A stretch of DNA of 9,738 nucleotides from NCBI GenBank assembly GCA_018716795.1, contig DVJK01000179.1, positions 1 through 9,738 of the forward strand. The letters run 5' to 3'. Positions within the stretch are counted from its first letter, which is position 1. Every line of letters begins with the position of its first letter. The position numbers were made by a program, and so were the translations under genes. The stretch is from Candidatus Scatomorpha merdipullorum. GTDB lineage: Bacteria; Bacillota; Clostridia; Oscillospirales; Oscillospiraceae. The notes beneath the pieces were generated by a model. The model was not told the origin of the DNA. It made no database searches and was given only the letters and a program-made list of their open reading frames with translations. Of the stretch, positions 7,314 to 9,738 are shown piece after piece.

Positions 7314-7330
7314 CGCTTCGGCGTTTTTTT
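7314..7330 (+). terminator. Possible terminator of the tRNA-Leu transcript
   Basis: A short CGC-TTCG-GCG hairpin (7314-7323, C-UUCG-G tetraloop) runs straight into seven T (7324-7330). The stem is only 3 bp, though UUCG loops are very stable and the two large hairpins upstream may help. This is the only T tract after the tRNA, so it is the best candidate stop for that transcript, but the call is weak. Confidence 0.35.
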
Positions 7331-7506
7331 GCCTGCGGAAAAATCGTCATCCGCTCCGGCTTCCAAAACCGAACCCGGGGCGATGCTGAGCTGTACGTAA
7401 GGTATTGGCGATACGATAGGTAAGTCGAATGACCGGCAGACGCGGCAAGGTATTGTGCCCGCTTAATGCTCTGCCGGATGGGAGACGGCTCCATTCGCGG
7501 CGCAGC
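7331..7506. other. Gene-free intergenic stretch with a nested inverted repeat
   Basis: No reading frame here looks genuine. The structure I can see is CGAATG (7426-7431) matching CATTCG (7492-7497), enclosing CCGGCAGA (7433-7440) matching TCTGCCGG (7470-7477), which encloses GCGG/CCGC (7442-7445/7459-7462). A 9-bp direct repeat AAGGTATTG occurs at 7399-7407 and 7447-7455. All of this lies upstream of the promoter at 7507-7536, so it would not be in that transcript's leader. It could be an operator region, the remains of a small RNA, or decayed sequence. Confidence 0.5.
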
Positions 7507-7536
7507 TTGACGCACAAGAAGCCGGTACAGTATAAT
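7507..7536 (+). promoter_or_regulatory. Strong sigma-A promoter for the decarboxylase–ogt unit
   Basis: TTGACG (7507-7512) and a perfect TATAAT (7531-7536) are separated by 18 bp. The start would be near 7543, giving a leader of about 74 nt to the TTG start at 7617. I see no terminator or riboswitch fold in that leader, so expression may be fairly constitutive. Confidence 0.8.
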
Positions 7537-7602
7537 GGGCTGTAATGAACTGCACAGTGTAAAATCGGAAAGCAAGAAGACGTCGCAGCGTGTAAAAGAG
7601 CA

Positions 7603-7608
7603 GGGAGG
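7603..7608 (+). promoter_or_regulatory. Ribosome binding site that fixes the TTG start of the decarboxylase
   Basis: GGGAGG lies eight bases before the TTG at 7617-7619, an ideal distance. The next in-frame ATG (7629-7631) would be 20 bases away, too far. An ATG at 7621 is out of frame and meets a stop after three codons, so TTG is the likely start. Confidence 0.75.
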
Positions 7609-7616
7609 AAAGATAA

Positions 7617-8804
7617 TTGAATGAAAAGATGAAATATGTACAGAAGAACGCTCCCTGTTATCTCTATGAGGAAAAATTGATTAAAGAACGCTGTCGTGCT
7701 CTGCTGGATGCAATGCCGGAAGCGGACTTTCTGTATTCCGTCAAGGCCAATCCGTTTGCGCCGGTATTGAAAACGGTCGCCGCGCAGGGCTTTGGCGCGG
7801 ACGCAGCCTCTGCAAACGAGGTGCTGCTGGCTCAGCGGGCCGGTATTCCTGATGAAAAAATTTATTATTCCGCGCCGGGCAAGACCTCGCGGGATATACA
7901 AAAGGCCTGGGGCAAATGCACGATTATAGCGGACAGCCTCTCTGAGCTTGACCGTCTGGAGCGGTGCGCGGCGGCGAAAAACGAACGGATCGCCGTCGGC
8001 GTTCGGGTCAATCCGAATTTCTCCATGGGCGGCGCAGCCGCCGTACCCGGCAAGTTCGGCATTGACGAGGAACAGTTGATAACGGCCAATCTCTGCTTTC
8101 AGCATCTGAAAATCACCGGCATTCACGTACACCTTTGTTCGCAGATCCTGGATGCGGATATGCTGTGTGAATATTATCGCAGCTGTTATCTGCTTGCGGA
8201 GCGCATGAACAAGCTGAACGGCGTGGAAATCCGGTTTATCAATTTCGGCAGCGGCATCGGTACGGTTTATGACAGCGCGGCCGAAAAACCGCTCGCCCTG
8301 GAAAAGCTCGGTCAGGCCCTGCGGGAGCTGAGAGCGAAAAATAAAGGCGGCCTGCAGGCAAGGTTCATCCTGGAAACCGGACGATTTGTGGTCTGCAGCG
8401 CCGGCACTTATTATACGCGAATCGTAGACCGCAAGATATCCTGCGGAAAAACCTATCTCGTGGTGCAAAACGCAATGAACGGCTTTTTCCGCCCGGCCGT
8501 TGCAGAGCTGCTGCGGCAAAATGTCGGAAAATTTCCAAGCAGCGGGCAGGAGCCGCTTTATACCTGCGGCGGACAGAGCGAATTTCGTATCCCGGGCCGA
8601 GACGGGAATTACGAAACGGTGGATATTGTCGGCAATCTCTGCACCGCGCTGGATGTGATGGCGAGGGATATTACGCTTCCGCACGCGGATATCGGAGATA
8701 TTCTGGCGGTTTCCAATGCGGGCAGCTACGGCTGCACGCTGACGCCCCTATCGTTTTCCGGTCAGGAACAGCCGAAAGAATTTTTGTGGACGGAAGGAGA
8801 ATGA
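7617..8804 (+). CDS. Fold-type III PLP-dependent decarboxylase (LysA/BtrK-like)
   Basis: A 395-residue protein with an alanine-racemase-like N-terminal barrel and a C-terminal beta domain. YSVKAN (40-45) supplies the PLP lysine Lys43, HVHLCSQ (170-176) replaces the usual HxHIGSQ, GSGIG (211-215) is the phosphate loop, ETGRF (253-257) replaces EPGR, LCTALD (341-346) gives the catalytic Cys342 and Asp346, and NAGSYG (367-372) the PLP-contacting tyrosine. A KFGID element at 146-150 is also typical. The CTxxD motif, the NAGSYG region and the closing SP-like PLSFSG...PKEFL segment look closer to the carrier-linked glutamate decarboxylase BtrK and similar secondary-metabolism enzymes than to true diaminopimelate decarboxylase; that comparison is from memory. 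The substrate is therefore open. Codon use and GC differ from flanking genes. It starts with TTG, has its own promoter and is followed 28 nt later by ogt. Confidence 0.85.
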   Translation: MNEKMKYVQKNAPCYLYEEKLIKERCRALLDAMPEADFLYSVKANPFAPVLKTVAAQGFGADAASANEVLLAQRAGIPDEKIYYSAPGKTSRDIQKAWGKCTIIADSLSELDRLERCAAAKNERIAVGVRVNPNFSMGGAAAVPGKFGIDEEQLITANLCFQHLKITGIHVHLCSQILDADMLCEYYRSCYLLAERMNKLNGVEIRFINFGSGIGTVYDSAAEKPLALEKLGQALRELRAKNKGGLQARFILETGRFVVCSAGTYYTRIVDRKISCGKTYLVVQNAMNGFFRPAVAELLRQNVGKFPSSGQEPLYTCGGQSEFRIPGRDGNYETVDIVGNLCTALDVMARDITLPHADIGDILAVSNAGSYGCTLTPLSFSGQEQPKEFLWTEGE

Positions 8805-8832
8805 AGCATGGCGAATATCACGGAGAAATGAT

Positions 8833-9372
8833 ATGCAGTACACCAGTCATTACCGCTTGCCCATCGGGAATATATTATTGGCCGCCGACGAGGTTGGCCT
8901 GACCGGGCTCTGGTTCGAGGGGCAAAAATATTTCGCCCTTTATCTGGACAAGGAGCATGAGGAAAAGGAAATTCCCATTTTTGAAAAAGCAAAAGAATGG
9001 CTTGATATTTACTTCGCGGGGAAAGAGCCGGATTTTACCGTGCCGCTGCACTTCACAGGCACAGACTTTCAAAATGAGGTATGGGAAATCCTCTGCGCCA
9101 TTCCATACGGCCGGACGATGACATACGGCGAAATAGCAAAGCAGGTTGCCGCCAAAAAGGGGCTGCCGCGCATGTCGGCGCAGGCCGTGGGCGGCGCGGT
9201 AGGCCGCAACGGAATCTCCGTCATTGTGCCCTGCCACCGCGTCGTGGGCGCAAACGGCAGCCTGACAGGCTATGCCGGCGGGATTGATAAGAAAATAAAG
9301 CTGCTGCAGCTGGAAAAGGCGGATATGAGGCTCCTTTTTGCGCCAGAGAAAAGAAGGGCCGCCCATAATTGA
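8833..9372 (+). CDS. ogt: Methylated-DNA–[protein]-cysteine S-methyltransferase (Ogt)
   Basis: A 179-residue suicide repair protein that moves the methyl group from O6-methylguanine in DNA to its own cysteine. The acceptor motif PCHRV (133-137, Cys134) is intact. The helix-turn-helix region runs FQNEVWEILCAIPYGRTMTYGEIA (79-102) and the following MSAQAVGGAVGRNG (114-127) matches the RAVG...NP segment, with Gln at the place where many homologues have the base-flipping Arg and Gly for the usual Pro. The N-terminal about 75 residues form the small RNase H-like domain seen in Ogt. GGAGA (8822-8826) lies six bases before the ATG. It sits 28 nt downstream of the decarboxylase with no promoter visible between them, so the two are probably cotranscribed, and the hairpin at 9444-9477 ends the unit. 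It shares the lower GC of the decarboxylase. Confidence 0.95.
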   Translation: MQYTSHYRLPIGNILLAADEVGLTGLWFEGQKYFALYLDKEHEEKEIPIFEKAKEWLDIYFAGKEPDFTVPLHFTGTDFQNEVWEILCAIPYGRTMTYGEIAKQVAAKKGLPRMSAQAVGGAVGRNGISVIVPCHRVVGANGSLTGYAGGIDKKIKLLQLEKADMRLLFAPEKRRAAHN

Positions 9373-9443
9373 GAAAACCGGCGCCATGACGGCGCACTGC
9401 CAGAGCCTGCCGCCTATCAGCAGCGGGAAATAGGGCGAAAAGC
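9373..9443. other. Short spacer between ogt and its terminator
   Basis: No gene is visible here. A small GCGCC/GGCGC stem with a 5-nt loop sits near its start. I see no copy of the tRNA-Leu 3' end, so this is not an obvious attachment-site remnant. Confidence 0.4.
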
Positions 9444-9477
9444 AGCAAAAAGGACGCCGGAAGGCGTCCTTTTTGCT
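9444..9477. terminator. Bidirectional intrinsic terminator
   Basis: AGCAAAAAGGACGCC (9444-9458) is perfectly complementary to GGCGTCCTTTTTGCT (9463-9477) around a GGAA loop. The core AGGACGCC/GGCGTCCT stem is flanked by an A tract and a T tract, so it can terminate ogt on the plus strand and the PatB-like gene on the minus strand. Confidence 0.9.
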
Positions 9478-9517
9478 TTCGCTTTATTCAATTTCCGGCG
9501 CACTTGCGCGGCGGCGG

Positions 9518-9738
9518 TCAGCGCTTGGCGATGGCGGCGGCCATGCGTTCGAGGCCGGTTTTGATTATGCTTCGCGGCATGGCGAGGTTGAGGCGGACAT
9601 AGCCGCGGGCGTTGCCGACGAAGAGCGAATCCCCGCCCTCGAGCAGGACCCCGGCCTCGTTCGCGAAGAAGCCCGGCAAATCCTCCTCGCCCGGCAGGCA
9701 GGCCGAGAGGTCGACCCAGGCGAGATACGTGGCCTCGG
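9518..9738 (-). CDS. MalY/PatB-type PLP enzyme (class I/II aminotransferase fold), C-terminal part, truncated
   Basis: Only the last 72 codons are in the window; the gene continues beyond the right edge. The visible sequence starts EATYLAWVDL, then carries GVLLEGGDSLFVGNARGYVRLNLAMPRS and ends TGLERMAAAIAKR before TGA (9518-9520). The EATYLxW...GYVRLNLAxPR pattern is that of MalY/PatB proteins, cystathionine beta-lyase-like enzymes that cleave C-S bonds of sulfur amino acids with PLP. The R in VRLNLA is the conserved carboxylate-binding arginine of this fold. The PLP lysine lies outside the window, so activity cannot be judged. GC content returns to the high level of the left part. It converges on ogt and shares the terminator at 9444-9477. 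Confidence 0.85.
   Translation of the reverse strand, partial: EATYLAWVDLSACLPGEEDLPGFFANEAGVLLEGGDSLFVGNARGYVRLNLAMPRSIIKTGLERMAAAIAKR

Noticed and set aside
7170..7506. CRISPR array or transposon remnant
   Set aside because: The repeats are hairpins and one 9-bp direct pair, with no regular repeat-spacer pattern, and no transposase fragment or terminal inverted repeat pair was recognised.
7050..7575. Open frames running through tRNA-Leu on both strands
   Set aside because: They translate the tRNA and its hairpins, a well-known source of false proteins.
7543..7616. Riboswitch such as a lysine element in the decarboxylase leader
   Set aside because: The leader is only about 74 nt and shows no multi-helix junction or terminator, so a lysine riboswitch does not fit.
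7347..8684. Minus-strand frame (445 codons) opposite the decarboxylase
   Set aside because: The plus-strand gene has clear PLP-enzyme motifs, a promoter and a ribosome binding site. The opposite frame shows no family motif.
7142..9480. Attachment-site duplication flanking the low-GC unit
   Set aside because: I looked for a second copy of the tRNA 3' end downstream and saw none, and no integrase gene is present in the window.

Overview
The window looks like part of a high-GC Firmicutes chromosome, most likely a clostridium of the Oscillospiraceae type. The basis is a YitT protein ending in DUF2179, a DUF2974 hydrolase, the cluster recJ–relA–dtd–metallo-beta-lactamase-fold hydrolase, strong AGGAGG ribosome binding sites and sigma-A promoters of TTGACA/TATAAT type. 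The taxonomic call is inference; no rRNA or marker phylogeny is available here.

Layout. Positions 2-235 (+) are the tail of a YitT-family membrane protein. It converges on a five-gene minus-strand operon (6967 down to 296): recJ, relA (bifunctional Rel), dtd, an MBL-fold hydrolase and a DUF2974 alpha/beta hydrolase. The two sides share a bidirectional terminator at 255-282. The operon genes overlap (17 nt, 4 nt, 1 nt) or are closely spaced (58 nt), so they are probably one transcript from a TTGATA-17-TATAAT promoter at 7006-7034. The operon combines single-strand DNA repair, the (p)ppGpp stringent response, removal of D-amino acids from tRNA, and two hydrolases.

Divergently, a promoter at 7050-7078 drives tRNA-Leu(UAA) at 7087-7169. 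It is followed by about 450 bp without a gene, holding a run of strong stem-loops with UUCG-like loops, a nested inverted repeat and a very good promoter (TTGACG-18-TATAAT). That promoter serves a two-gene unit of visibly lower GC: a fold-type III PLP-dependent decarboxylase (TTG start) and an O6-methylguanine-DNA methyltransferase (ogt). A 15-bp bidirectional terminator (9444-9477) closes the unit. At the right edge the sequence returns to high GC with the C-terminus of a minus-strand MalY/PatB-type PLP enzyme.

The parts most worth a second look are the compositionally distinct decarboxylase–ogt unit behind the tRNA gene, the non-LysA motif set of that decarboxylase, the structured tRNA-Leu downstream region, the recJ–relA junction that lacks apt, and the heavy use of ATA isoleucine codons in otherwise GC-rich genes. 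I see no CRISPR array, transposase, integrase or obvious defence cassette.
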